From contig CP136061.1 in NCBI GenBank assembly GCA_032622095.1, positions 11,549,287 through 11,613,286 of the forward strand: a stretch of 64,000 nucleotides of DNA, written 5' to 3'. The DNA is from Siphonodentalium dalli (lineage: Eukaryota; Mollusca; Scaphopoda; Gadilida; Siphonodentaliidae). This document shows positions 19,986 through 31,435 of the stretch, piece after piece (position 1 is the first letter of the stretch; every line of letters starts with the position of its first letter). The notes below the pieces were generated by a model. The model saw only the letters and a list, made by a program, of their open reading frames with translations. It was not told the origin of the DNA and did not search any database. Made by a program: the position numbers and the translations under genes.

Positions 19986-20400
19986 GTACGTTCACACACT
20001 GGCAAGTTTGTAGGCATTTCGTCATAGAGAACGATATGATGCCAGAACATGAACGGAGACATGCATATAACATGCATCTGTATGTCTGTACCACCTATAT
20101 ACCTATATACATCTATATATACACCTATAAATATATATAGGCCAGGACATGAACGGAGACATGCATATAAGATGCATCTGTATGTCTGTACCACGGCTTA
20201 CTATGTATGTCTGTACCACGGCTTACTATGCATGAGAAGTATAATATATGTAGTTCCACCTGCAGTAATGCTACCGGAATTTGCCTGTAAATAGCATGCA
20301 ATTATCTCGCAAAAAAAAAAAAAATCATGCAGGTATTTGAAGGCAAATGCCAGTAGCACGACACGGTAACAAGTGGAACTACATAAATTTTACTTCTTAA
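19985..20400. repeat. Truncated M2 MITE relatives
   Basis: TTCACACACTGGCAAGTTTG, ATTTCGTCATAGAGAACGAT and GCCAGAACATGAACGGAGAC match the 42.05 and 52.25 kb copies of family M2. A second partial unit starts at 20141. From 20248, GTAGTTCCACCTGCAGTAAT with GAATTTGCCTGTAAATAGCA matches 42605-42660, the interior of the same family at 42 kb. The plus frame at 20049-20294 falls wholly within these repeats. Confidence 0.7.
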
Positions 20401-20429
20401 CTCGTTCGCTTTGGTAAAGATTTGATTTA

Positions 20430-21010
20430 AACATATTTTATTGTATATCAATTATTTACATGGGGATTGGGACACAAGTTTTGTCAATTTAGTGACGTCC
20501 CTCTCCCGCACAAGAGGTATAACATAACATTTAAACAAGATGACAGGATGAAATTTGTGAACAATCAAGCAGGGAAACAGAGTGAATATTTGTACAGAGT
20601 GTGCTATGAGTGGAGTTTTATTGTGTCCAGTATTTCCCTCACGTTGGTTGTCATAAGTTGTGTCTAAAAAGGCCGGGCATTTAAATTTTTAATTGTTTTC
20701 AATGATAGGTTGACATAACAGAGAAAAATTTATGATCGAAATTACCCAAAACGTTTAGTTGCAGTAATGTAGGACTGTGCAATATGAAATAGCAATATAT
20801 TTCTTCTGTGGTCATTTTCAGAGATTCCACAGAGAAGATGCTTAATATTTTCTATATGAAAGTTATTTGTTTCAAGTTTGTGGTAAAATATTCTCCTCTG
20901 ATTGGTGAACAATGGACAGTGGAAGAAAAAATGACTATCATCCTCCTTCGGGAAGCCATTGACATTTAGGACTATCAGCTATGTGATTATTTTGCATGTC
21001 ACTCTTTGGT
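20430..21010 (-). pseudogene. LINE ORF2 C-terminal fragment and 3' UTR (minus strand)
   Basis: On the minus strand from about 20945 to 20753 the frame reads DDSHFFFHCPLFTNQRRIFY, HKLETNNFHIENIKHLLCGI and SENDHRRNILLFHIAQSYIT, then ATKRFG. This is the typical tail of a non-LTR retrotransposon protein, after the H-x-C zinc-binding motif. Upstream, SPKCQWLPEGG runs into stops, and a one-base shift near 20945 joins it to the tail, so the copy is frameshifted. The rest to about 20430 is inferred 3' untranslated sequence. Confidence 0.75.
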
Positions 21011-21526
21011 AAAGATGTATGTGTCAGTTCAATTTCTGGCACCATATCTGCACTATCCAACTGTTCATGTATCAGACATGAAATGCCCAAACTAGTGACA
21101 AAAGTTAGGGTGAGCCACCCCTAATCAATACGTCCCTGTTGGAACTCAGACACTTATGACCAGCGGGACCCATTTCGGCCTCCACTGTCATGTGGTTTCG
21201 ACAAACTCCAGTCATTTTTAAAGACTCAACTCAATACAATTCATGTGAAACATCAAAAGTTCTTTTTGTTCCAGTGGAAATCGCTGGAGGTGAATTCAAA
21301 CACTCGGCTATACTGTTCCGTTGTGGTCGGTATAGTGTGTGCTTATAATAATGCATATAGACCTATCATTGTTCGCTGATATTCTTTGTCGTATGTAAAT
21401 AAAGGATTGAAAAGATTGGCTACACTATTATGTTATAATAGCCTTCAGCGTATCTTCTATTGAGAAATGCCTTCCCGTGCAGACATCCATGGGAATTATA
21501 ACACAAGAGCGCATGAGATGTGGGCA

Positions 21527-21541
21527 GGGGGGGGGGGGGGA
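21527..21541. repeat. G homopolymer
   Basis: A run of about 14 G following GTGGGCA. Such runs recur in the window and may be quadruplex-forming or mis-sized in the assembly. Confidence 0.8.
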
Positions 21542-21655
21542 TCCAGTGGCCCAGTCCGGCTGCATTGCCCCATCGTTTTGAGTACTACTGGTATTTTATT
21601 ACCAAAGTTCGCTGGAACCTAATTGGAATTAGCCATACCATCATAATCTTCATTA

Positions 21656-22166
21656 TGTAACGCAGAGTTAGGAGATGAATTCCACGTTATCTTGAAGTGT
21701 GGAAGATTAAAGTGTTTGAGAGAAAGATACATCAAACCATACTATTTCAATAGACCAAACACTTCGAAGTTTAACCAATTATTCAATCAAAATAGCGAGC
21801 GCAAAACAAAAAACCTTTCGGTATTTATTAAAAAGATTTTGGAAATTTTCAGAAACTCCCGAGGCTTACGCGCATGTGTGCGCGTTCACATTTGTAGGTG
21901 CTCGAGTAAACACATGTATATTAGTAAATAGAAATTCGTTGATACACACCATATACCATATATTGGTAAATATATTATCTGATTATGATGAGTAAACAAG
22001 TATACATCAATTAAACGCGACATTGATGTATTATAATATTTATCATAATGATTTTCTGTGTATGTATACATGTACATGTATTAATGATGGTAATTGTGTC
22101 ATATGTAATTGTCTCTGTAGTGTCTTTTATGGTGACCAGAGTTATTATTAAATTGAATTGAATTGG
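21656..22166 (+). pseudogene. LINE ORF2 C-terminus with ATTGA tail (5' truncated)
   Basis: The frame reads AELGDEFHVILKCGRLKCLR, ERYIKPYYFNRPNTSKFNQL and KTKNLSVFIKKILEIF. The GDEFH..L.C and YI..YY..RPNT..F..L pattern is the end of a non-LTR retrotransposon protein. The minus-strand copy at 51134-51655 belongs to the same family (YHLVMNCPRL, YLKAYYRNRPNTIKLHDLF). The element ends with TTATTAAATTGAATTGAATT, a short repeat tail. Only the last 90 or so codons survive. Confidence 0.8.
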
Positions 22167-22169
22167 GTT

Positions 22170-24360
22170 CTGATGCTTTCAATTAGAAATGGTCCAACAA
22201 TGTAGGGTATGCACGATTTGAATTGTTTATCTGTTGGGAAGTTTGAGATAATAAGGGTGTATCCATGGCTACGGACCTATTGTCAGGAAATTTATCTTAA
22301 TAACAATAATGTCTAGTGTAAGGCATGAAACAATATTTCACAGATTGCATTTGAATAACCACCATTTCCCAGAGAATAATGAAACAACCTGGATCTTATC
22401 CTTTTCTTTAAATTTTGAGGTCCGAACCCATGTATACATCTTTGACTACTTTAACCACTTAAACTTGGTATATCCCTTTCTGATCATCACTACCATCTCT
22501 TTACTATATCCTCATGAGCGCTTATGAATACGGGGAGAGGATCATCAATAAGTTGCATAACTCGTACTCCAACCCCCTGTTGCCACATCACATGTATAAA
22601 TATATATAATTTGCAATTTAATCCAATATATTCGTTGGCACAATAAATATGTTACTACTTGAGATAATAATTGCGTTACAACTAAGACCATCTTGCTCAA
22701 GTCACACCCCTGGTTCGACAGTGTTACAATGCAATTGCCAAATGCAAAATATTTTCATATACGTACTTGCGAATGTCTGTCTGTCCTCTATATAAATTGA
22801 TAGGGGCCACATAGAAGCTTCCCAAAGGGGTCTGACGGGGGACAAAGAAGGTGAAGGTGAAGATTAAACATTTCTTAAGCACTTGATGCCGTCGAAGTCG
22901 GGGACAGAAATTTAAATATTCATAAACGATGCCGTCTGAGTCAGTGGTGGGGTTTTGGTTGACAGTCAGTACCATAATTTTTATGAATATACGGCCAATA
23001 TTACGACATCAACGAATTCTTCGATAACGAAACAAATATTTAATGATAATATTCGTAGAAAACTTCCGAAAAATATCAATCGGCGTGTTCCCACAAGGAA
23101 CAAACTTAGAACGTACAAAACATTAAAAACAAAGACTTCTTCAGGGGATTATTTCAATGTCATTTCAGTCCCAAATCATCGGGAATCCCGGACAAAATTA
23201 AGGATTAGTTGCCACACCCTTGGGCATCGAGCGCGGATGCTACCTTGACCTCGACGAAGCGGACCGAATTTGGGAAACATGCATTGAATCGACAACGAAG
23301 AACACTTTCTTATTTAATGTACTTCTCTGTCCGATGAGCGCGCCCTAGTTTACGAGAAACTGCCACCCAATTTATTAAACATCCCCAACGAGATACGATT
23401 TAAACAAATAATGACCAATTCAAACTCAAAAACTCTACGGGCCCTGGTATACTCACCTGGTACACTCACCTGGTACACTCACCTGGTACAATGTGAATTG
23501 AAAAAGAAAGGGGTTTGGCAACCGAGTGACGAACTCTCAAATCGAGTCGAACTAAAAAGAAACAAAGACTCTTTTACTTGAAACCATGCCTGTCTGAATG
23601 GTATATATCCCAATCACATATATATTATTCACCACTTATTGTGGGCGTATTATAGGCTGTATATACTATCATATATTATCCTATACCCTCATATACCGTT
23701 GCTGTTACTTCTTAACTGCGTCGTTTCATGTAGTCCGTCAATTCATGGCGGGAGCAGGGGGGGGGGGGCGCACAAAAGTTTTATCATACAGGGCCGGGTG
23801 AGTGGGTCTGAAGAGGCCCGAAAAAATGAGTTTGTGCAAAAAAAATTCTATTCACATTTTTGCCCTTGTTTTAAGTTGTTTTCAAATTTATTCATTAATA
23901 ATTGTGTTCTAAGGCAGGTTATGGCCTTTACAGACACTTAGGAACAGGGTAGGTATAGGATATACGTAATACAGGGGAGATCTTCCAAAAACATACCTAT
24001 ACCGGGCGGGGTGGGTGCATCTCAGAGGCCTGAAAAAAATTGTTTGTGCAAATTTTTTTCAACCCACATTATGGACATTGTTTTAAGTTGGTTTCACTAA
24101 TAAATGTGTTCTAACATAGATTATGACATTAACCAACACTTAAGAACATATGTAGGTTTACGATAAAGCACTCTCTGGTGCCAATAAAAGTGATGACTGA
24201 ACAGGAGTGCTGGTTTGCATTTCACCTCAAATTAATATTGAATAGTGCCTGATAGTGCTGGCATTTTCACTCTGGCATGTCTAATGACCAAATAATACTA
24301 GTGCTGCAGAGTGCTGGCTAACAAAATACATCAAATTAAAAAATAAACATGCCAGCCTAA
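22170..24360. other. Unassigned DNA with a tandem duplication
   Basis: No gene is recognised in the frames at 22309-22527, 22724-22975 (minus), 22955-23248 and 23598-23941. CCTGGTATACTCA-type units (14 bases, three copies) occur at 23447-23490. A unit of about 215 bases is duplicated at 23787-23945 and 24001-24155: GGGCCGGGTGAGTGGGT / CCGGGCGGGGTGGGTGC, GTTTGTGCAAA, TGTTTTAAGTTG, TGTGTTCTAA, ACACTTA.GAACA. A G-run lies at 23757-23768. Confidence 0.45.
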
Positions 24361-24369
24361 CAGTTTTTT

Positions 24370-24645
24370 ACAATTTTAATAATTTTTTCTTGTATTCTTT
24401 AACAATTTTATAATTTCACCCATACAGAGCCCCAGACAAACACGAGCAGACGACACTCTTCTATATGCTTCTATATATGTGTGGGGCTCCCTGCAGGGTA
24501 ATGGATGTTTTTTATTTTATGTGCTAAAAATTGTAAGAAACATTTATTTAAAAAAATTGTTAGGCCAATGCATTCTCTTATATATGCGAGGCGACCTATG
24601 GTCGACTCGCATATATAAGATAATGCATTGGCACAGGGTAAAAAA
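24370..24645. mobile_element. Partial M1 MITE (module B and right hairpin)
   Basis: Module B spans about 24424-24491 (CAGAGCCCCAGACAAACACG ... GTGTGGGGCTCCC), followed by hairpin A in forward orientation at 24565-24631. The right-hand TIR (GGCGGGTCACA) is missing, since sequence after CACAGGGTAAAAA diverges, and the left hairpin is absent. It overlaps the frames at 24471-24782 (minus) and 24479-24691, which are not genes. Confidence 0.8.
24565..24631 (+). repeat. Hairpin module A, forward
   Basis: Consensus loop GCGACCTATGGTCGA; the right arm has AAGATAATGC instead of AAGAGAATGC. Flanks are GTTAGG and CACAGGG. Confidence 0.95.
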
Positions 24646-24967
24646 TAGGATACTTGTTTTATTTTGTGTCGAGCTGGGTAAAAATCATTAATCGGAAGCC
24701 ATTTTGTGCGGTATCGTTTGCCGAATAGAATTGCATGGGTGGACGTTTCTTGGTCAGGATACCAGTCTATAAGCCTTGTCACCGAGTCACGGCCACATTG
24801 GATCCATCCATGCAGCTCCGTACCGTGGTTTTAGTGCTACAGGTCAAAGTTCTGGAATAGCATTCACATATGGAGCTTGTGAATATTCATGAATTCATGT
24901 ATGGAATGATAATAACACATATTTGAGGATAAATTTATATGACGAATGTGTTTTTATGTCGTTTTTG

Positions 24968-24983
24968 CCCCCCCCCCCCCCCC
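24968..24983. repeat. C homopolymer (16)
   Basis: A run of 16 C (G on the minus strand) between GTTTTTG and AAACC. It lies within a minus-strand short frame that is not a gene. Confidence 0.9.
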
Positions 24984-25119
24984 AAACCTTTTTTGACTGA
25001 TAAACTTTTGGTAAAACTGCTGTAGCTATGCACTGAATTACTCTGACTTGGGTTCTGTCATTACGTACTCTCAGCGTGTATACCAAGGTGTAAATTCCTG
25101 TTTCGCCTGGGCGCTGGAG

Positions 25120-25590
25120 TTCACGTTGGGGGTTTTATTTATAGAAAAATGGAATTTTTGGGACATATTTAAAAGTCGAACTGCGCGACCCGCGATCGCG
25201 GAGTCCGAGTCCGGTATAAAAGGTGTAGTTGGGAATTTCAATTTCGTTTATTGTCGTTAACATGTCAATAATGTTAATTTTTGGTTTGTGATAAGCTATG
25301 CCAATTACAAATAAAAGAAATGAAAAAGATAATTTGTAAGTCTTATATTTCAACTTTTATAGATATGTTTCGTTATGCAGCCCACTGGGGGTTGTGGTCG
25401 GAGACGGCCGAGTCGGCCGCCTGTTTGTTAATTAGGTGCTGGTTGTTATTGTTATTTTAACGGAATTCTGAGTTGGTCATCCGCAAAACCAATATATTTT
25501 ATATTCTATAATTACAATCATGGGTATATAATATATGATCTTGAGCACGTTACGATTTCTGACATTGGTTTTCTTGTTCTACTGTGCTAT
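25120..25590 (+). repeat. Dispersed repeat R1, partial diverged copy
   Basis: GGTATAAAAGGTGTAGTTGG, ATGTCAATAATGTTAATTTT, GCTATGCCAA, TTTTAACGGAATTCTGAG, ACCAATATATTTTATATTCT and GGTTTTCTTGTT match blocks at 40390-41155. The first part resembles the 40385-40490 sub-copy and the last the shared end block near 8900 and 41040. No coding potential is clear. Confidence 0.65.
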
Positions 25591-25599
25591 AGGTCATCT

Positions 25600-26500
25600 G
25601 TTGCCTCACCCTGGTAGTCATGTGACCTGTACTGGCACCAATGTATCAATACTGGTTACACATAAAAACGCCATATGATTTTAGAAACATCAACTGTTGT
25701 ATATAATTATTCGAATGCGACAATAAGCGTCCGGAAATGTAACGTGTGTACGATCCACAATGAGAACGCTGCGGGCGTCGAAATTAATTCAAACCACTGA
25801 CTCATGTTGATACATAGAGTCCATTCAATACACGCTTCCGTCAACTTTTCTTTTCATGCACGGAATTTCGTGAGTACGCGATGAACTGGTGTATACCCAT
25901 CTGAGTTATGTCTGGAATTAGTTCGTGTCCAGTGTGAACCCTGACTTGCCACATTTACAATAACTTTTCCGGTAATTTCTATAGGTCCTGCGGCATATTT
26001 CAACAATACAATAAATTGACTGCATATATTCTGAAAACATTGTGGTGGGAAACGATTTGTTGCACCTAATATTTAACTTGCACTCGATATGTAATTCATG
26101 CACTAATATTTAACCCTTTCTATTACTAATACTAATAGTATTTTCTACTAACCTATATATGGTAACTAATACATGCTAAATAAGGAATTTACTATCAGTA
26201 GTATTGAGTTGTAAGTTGCAGACGCACCAAATTAGGGTTTTTACAACCGACGTATAATGCGCGCGAATCTAAATAAAAAAATGACGAAATATCGTGACTG
26301 CTTATAAAATAATCTACTGCGCTTTTTGCGAGAAATTGAACAACACTCGACCTGTATTTTCTCGGACACAGAGCGTGTTTTGTGAATAATATCGCATTCA
26401 TATCATCATTATGCTATACTACATGTATATTAGTATATTTTTGAGGAAATTATCATAATTTGATAAATGTTATTTCTAAATTATAACCTACAACGAAGAC
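25600..26500. other. Unassigned DNA
   Basis: Short minus frames at 25918-26103 and 26195-26401 show no domain. Nothing repetitive inside the window was matched here. Confidence 0.4.
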
Positions 26501-26504
26501 CACC

Positions 26505-27190
26505 GTCCCTTTATATCCGCTTGTTATTCCGTTATTCTCGACGGGAAGGTCGGTTGAATCCTCCGTAATTTACATACAAATTATACATACATATATATTA
26601 TATCCCACCTAAATGGCTTAACGAGGCGTCCACAAGAAATTTTTATAATTTCTATAACCCCAGCCCGCGCGAGGTTATATGCACTTGGAAAGACTCCGAA
26701 AGAGGTAAACTTTTCTTGCATGATGTCTCAATGTTCCAAAGAAAATATATACTTCATGTACATGCGCAGTTCCATAGAAAAGAGTATTCTTTACAAATAA
26801 AATAACAGAAATGAAAATCTGGGAAAGGTCTGCATGGAACTCAAGCTAAACGGTTCAGTTTAATCTTTTTTATAAACTCATATTGAATTCTACTATCCAA
26901 CTAGATACTCAGGTGAATGTACGAATAAATCTCTATTTGCTGTATGTCACGTTGCCGTACAGAAGGCGTCCACCCGGGGTAGCACCGAGTGCAGATTCGA
27001 TTGGCCACAACAAAGCCCCATTAACCGCCTGTTACACCAGTTATTCTCGAGGGGAAGGTCGGTTGAATACTCCGTAATTTACATACAAATTATTCATACA
27101 TATGAAATCAGCCGAGGTCCCACCTAAAGGGCTTAACGAGGCATCTACAAGAATTCCCATAACCCCCCACGTAAGGTTATGCACAGACAA
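26505..27190. repeat. Direct duplication pair of about 180 bases
   Basis: TTATTCTCGACGGGAAGGTC, GGTTGAATCCTCCGTAATTT and GGCTTAACGAGGCGTCCACA at 26525-26635 recur at 27041-27150 with small changes. The units are about 520 bases apart, so this is a direct duplication or two insertions of one family. The frames at 26883-27077 and 27102-27302 cover the second unit and are not convincing genes. Confidence 0.7.
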
Positions 27191-27354
27191 GATTCATACC
27201 ATGTTAGTATTGAACGCGTCATGGCCAAATATCGATAAATATGTTCCGATGAAAAGGGTGAGAGACAATAGCGGACTTATAAATTATATAGCAACTCCAT
27301 AATCGCTCTGCGGCTGTGATGTAAACACGACGTGCGACAGGTGTAGTCAGGAAA

Positions 27355-27733
27355 TCGTGATTCCATGGAATAGACCAGGCTCCCTTCATCCGCAACCTCG
27401 TGATTCCAGCATAGACCAGGCTCCCTTCATCCGCAACCTCGTGATTCCATGGAATAGACCAGGCTCCCTTCATCCGCAACCTCGTGATTCCAGCATAGAC
27501 CAGGCTCCCTTCATCCGCAACCTCGTGATTCCAGCATAGACCAGGCTCCCTTCATCCGCAACCTCGTGATTCCAGCATAGACCAGGCTCCCTTCATCCGC
27601 AACCTCGTGATTCCAGCATAGACCAGGCTCCCTTCATCTACAACCTCGTGATTCCAGCATAGACCAGGCTCCCTTCATCCGCAACCTCGTGATTCCAGCA
27701 TAGACCTGGCTCCCTTCATCCCCAACCTCGTTA
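27355..27733. repeat. Minisatellite, 41/43-base units, nine copies
   Basis: The unit GATTCCAGCATAGACCAGGC + TCCCTTCATCCGCAACCTCG recurs. Two early units have GATTCCATGGAATAGACC (43 bases) alternating with 41-base units, so a two-type higher-order order is visible at the left edge. A hairpin A copy is fused directly to the right end. The frames 27219-27479 (minus) and 27357-27539 are periodicity artefacts. Confidence 0.95.
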
Positions 27734-27735
27734 GG

Positions 27736-27788
27736 TCAATGCATTCTCTTATATATGGTCGACTCGCATATATAACAGAATGCATTGG
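27736..27788 (+). repeat. Hairpin module A with deleted loop half
   Basis: TCAATGCATTCTCTTATATA joins GGTCGACTCGCATATATAAC directly. About 14 bases from the first arm end and loop are missing, leaving an asymmetric hairpin. Flanks GTTAGG and CACAGGG are kept. Confidence 0.85.
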
Positions 27789-28121
27789 CACAGGGTTTTC
27801 TAATTTTTTTTTACCATAGTACGTAAAACCCCAGCAGGGTCGAATACACCCAAGCAGGATCACCCAGTTACACCATTTCTGGAGTGGAGTCGGTTTAGAC
27901 TTTTTAATCTCGAAAAAATTATGTTCATTAGTATTTCCCATAAAAAAAAGACCACACTGACACGTCTCTGGATGCACGAGCCACCTTGTCGACCGAGTCA
28001 CCTCCCTTGCCAATATAATGAGGAACAGTACATGAGGAACAGTACATGCTGAAAGTATTTTATTTGTGGGGTATACATATAATGATAATAAAAATGGGAG
28101 CATTTATTGCCGTTATCTTAA

Positions 28122-28713
28122 AGGGGTACTGTACGCCATTTTCAATAAATTCCCGGTGATAACAACGATCTATTATCGATACTATATAGAAATATAAGTA
28201 ATTTGAGTCGAAGATGTATTCTGTAAACGCTCAGGTTAATAGGCTATCTTAAAATTTAATAATTTAAAAGTTAATAATTTAATATAAATTGATTTTATGG
28301 CTCCAGCCATAAAATGGCGTCTCTTAAAATTCGAATTTCCGTGTACAAAACGTAATCAAATTATAATTGAGGGATACTGGATTAGGAAAACAATTGCACA
28401 CACGATCGTTTGAAACATTATGCTTATACGGGGAGAAAACCCAAGCCACTCATTGACTAGTGACGGTACACTAACTTAAATGAGTATATGGGACTACTAA
28501 GCATATAATATAATGTTTATTTGATTCATTTGGTTGAAAACTTTACAAAAATTACTCGACAACGACAATTTGTATTTTTGCATTCCGGTAAATTTGCCAT
28601 CCGTAACAATACTTCGTACTCAACAGACTTTCAAAAAATGGAAAAGTTGTTAACTTATTCGCCGACTCGGGGATTATAGAAACCAACAACAACATCTTGG
28701 GTACAGTACCCCT
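28122..28713. mobile_element. Kolobok/T2-like MITE flanked by TTAA
   Basis: TTAA lies at 28118-28121 and 28714-28717. Inverted ends are AGGGGTACTGTAC and GTACAGTACCCCT. TTAA with AGGGG matches the TTAAAGG start described for T2/Kolobok-type MITEs and differs from the CCC start of piggyBac. The 592-base interior is AT-rich and non-coding. A single clear copy lies in this window. Confidence 0.75.
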
Positions 28714-28717
28714 TTAA

Positions 28718-29091
28718 ACGGGTGTTTTATGTCTGATTTCCGTATCGTAAATTTATAGGTCTCAATTGGATGCAATTACATTTTGTATATGTATATTTAA
28801 TACTACAAATACAGGTTTATTAAAATTTGGGTTTCCGTCCGCCAATGTTCACGAGTTATTGCCCTTTGATTAAATTGCCACGGGCATTTTTTCCAAGCCC
28901 TGGTGATGAGTTTGGAAGTCATCCACTTGTTGTCATGTTGGTTACCTTGTGTTTAGTTTATCTATCTCCATTCTGACTGGTCTTCAACAAATATTTCTTA
29001 CAACGAACATGGGCACCATACACCCTACAAATTCATATAAAGGGAGTTAATCCAAGGTATTCTAGGCTGTTATATTCCATTATTTTTGTTA
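28718..29091. other. Unassigned DNA
   Basis: Nothing recognised. The words GTCCGCCAATGTTCACGAGT and CCACGGGCATTTTTTCC do not recur in the window. Confidence 0.4.
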
Positions 29092-29303
29092 CTGTAATGC
29101 CCTAATTAATCGACTCTCTAACCACAGCAGAATTATGGGTAACTTTTCAGGATTTAGTCGGAAATATGGCTTGTTGCCATTCATCGGAAAGCTCTCCGGA
29201 GAGCTTTCCGATAAATGGCAACAAGCCATATTTCCGACTAAATCCTGAAAAGTTACCCATAATTCTGCTGTGGTTAGAGAGTCGATTAATTAGGGCATTA
29301 CTG
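29092..29303. mobile_element. Tc1/mariner-like palindromic MITE F2, copy 1 (near-perfect)
   Basis: The left half (AATGCCCTAATTAATCGACT ... GGCTTGTTGCCATTCATCGG) is mirrored almost perfectly by the right half, meeting at AGCTCTCCGGAGAGCT. TA flanks both ends. Length is 212 bases with no loop to speak of. A second, more diverged copy is at 59755-59937. The plus frame 29166-29483 starts inside it and is not a gene. Confidence 0.85.
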
Positions 29304-30117
29304 TACCTTTATCTTGACATCTGTAAACTGCCGCAAAGTAGACGTGCTCTAGACATATTTAGTGAAGTTTCCACTATCGAAGTCCAAGACAGTGTTGCCT
29401 CTACTGTGGGACCCCCAGCTCATATATTATGGGTATCACAAACCAAAGTATTTTATTTCTGGGTACGTATACGCAGTGAATGAAAGATTAATGGTCAAAG
29501 AACTGTGGGCAACAGCGGATCGTTAGATCATGTAATGGCCTAATTTTATCAACTACGTCGGATGTGTACTCTTCATTATTCCGATGTAATTATGTCGCTG
29601 GGTTTCAATACGTTTGAAAGACCTTAACACGCGCTTCTAGTGCCCCCTGTCGTGAAAATTATTCCCTCCTTTCACCCGAGTCAAGGTTGTATGAGATGAT
29701 TACCTGATAGAATCAGTCTGTCATTGAATTTCCTTTATGTCCGCCATCATTGTCCCAGCAGTATTCGCAATCCTTTGGTGTGACTCATGTGGTGGCAGAA
29801 GTGGGTTCACGAGGTTCAAGAGCGCATCCCGACATTCACTGTAGTGCCTTATGTAACTGGTTATATTTACAGCATGTTCTAGTTTTGGCAGCATATTATG
29901 ATGTATTAATGAGGAGATAATAATGTGGTAACGACTTTATTAGAAGATTGCAGAACTTTTCGGAAGCCGAACCTTGTAGAATTCAGGAACTATTTAAAAC
30001 AAAACGCCTCATTACAAATGTAAAACATTCAATTCACAAAGACATACATGTATATTCAGGAAACGGGGAACTCTACAGCTAATTTTCAAACCGTGTATAC
30101 TGTGGCAAAATATTCAC

Positions 30118-30330
30118 ATTGAACCTAAATATTCACATAGGTTCGAATTGAACCTAAATATTCAGATAGGTTCAAATTGAACCTAAATATTCACATAGGT
30201 TCATATTGAACCTAAATATTCATATAGGTTCATATTGAACCTAAATATTCACATAGGTTCATATTGAACCTAAATATTCATATAGGTTCATATTGAACCT
30301 AAATATTCACATAGGTTCATATTGCACTTA
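30118..30330. repeat. Palindromic 29-base tandem repeat, about seven copies
   Basis: The unit is ATTGAACCTAAATATTCACA + TAGGTTCAT. Each junction forms the perfect palindrome AGGTTCATATTGAACCT. Variants replace CACA with CATA or CAGA. An array of small cruciforms like this could bind a dimeric protein or be structural. Confidence 0.9.
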
Positions 30331-30539
30331 TTTGATTCTGAAATAAACCCATTGTTAACTTATACACGTTATTCCATTCAAAATGCACACAATCTGCAAC
30401 TTGTACATTAAAATTTGCCAACGAGCGGACGTGTACTATTGTGGGTTAATTGATTATTTAAATAACAATTAGTATAAAAGTTGATATCTATTGATCAGGA
30501 AGTTCTTACCACAAGTAATTGACTCAGATGAATATATGT

Positions 30540-31135
30540 ATAGAAAGGGTTAAACTTATTATCTGAGCATTTCCTATGGGACAACTACTCATCAATGATG
30601 CTTTAGTATAGAAAGGGTTGAACTTATTATCTCAACATTCCTATGGGATAACTACTCATTAATGATGCTTTAGTATAGAAAGGGTTGAACTTATTATCTG
30701 AGCATTTCCTGTGGGACAACTACTCATCAATGGTGCTTTAGTATAGAAAGGGTTGAACTTATTATCTGAACATTTCCTATGGGATAACTACTCATCAATG
30801 ATGATTTAGTATAGAAAGGGTTGAACTTATTATCTGAACATTTACCATGGGATAACTACTCATCAATGTTGCTTTAGTATATAAAAGGTTAAACTTATTA
30901 TCTGAACATTTCCTATGGGATAACTACTCACCAATGATTAGTGATGAGTATATAAAGTATTAAACTTATTATCTGAATATTTCCTATGGGATAACTACTC
31001 ATCAAATGATGCTTTAGTATATAAAGGGTTAAACTTATTATCTGAATATTTCCTATGGGATAACTACTCATAAATGATGATTTAGTATATAAAGTGTTAA
31101 ACTTATTATCTGAATATTTCCTATGGGATAATTCT
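30540..31135. repeat. Minisatellite, about 68-base unit, nine copies
   Basis: Each unit contains AAAGGGTTGAACTTATTATC, TGAACATTTCCTATGGGATA and ACTACTCATCAATGATGCTT. It shares CTACTCATCAATGA with the 15.3 kb array and TTATTATCTGAACATTTCCT with 14580-14600. It is therefore a dispersed satellite family rather than a local one. Confidence 0.95.
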
Positions 31136-31312
31136 CTTTGTTTTATATTGAGGGCGTGGTGCCACACGGTCCACATCTGCTGGTTCTCATAGGGATGAAT
31201 ACAAGTGGTCTGTGAACTATAAAGCATTTCAGATCACTTTATTTTGCTGGTTCTTTTTGGTTAATTTTCTTTGTTGCTGTCGTAATATAAGTCGTTATTT
31301 GCAATCTATATT

Positions 31313-31435
31313 CGTCCTCCTTCGATACCTCTGGCAATAGGGGGTGGTTAGTTGTCAAGGCGCATAACACAAGTCCTCCTTCGATACCACTGGCAATAGG
31401 GGGTGGTTAGTTATCAAGGCGTATAACACATTGGT
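31313..31435. repeat. Two-copy tandem repeat, about 62 bases
   Basis: GTCCTCCTTCGATACC and CTGGCAATAGGGGGTGGTTA occur twice in tandem, each followed by TATCAAGGCG-type sequence and CATAACACA. Confidence 0.85.

Noticed and set aside
19445-20194. Long open frames on both strands (249 codons minus, 225 plus)
   Set aside because: They are produced by a 51-base minisatellite whose period is a multiple of three; both strands are open at once and there is no domain.
24471-24782. Minus frame containing YICESTIGRLAYIRECI
   Set aside because: This peptide is hairpin A read through in one frame; the same string appears wherever the hairpin occurs (14.4, 42.5 and 57.0 kb).
27219-27539. Frames with repeated AWSIPWNH or RPGSLHPQPRD peptides
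   Set aside because: They fall in the 41/43-base minisatellite.
29166-29483. 105-codon plus frame
   Set aside because: Its first half is the palindromic MITE F2, repeated at 59.8 kb; the rest shows no domain.
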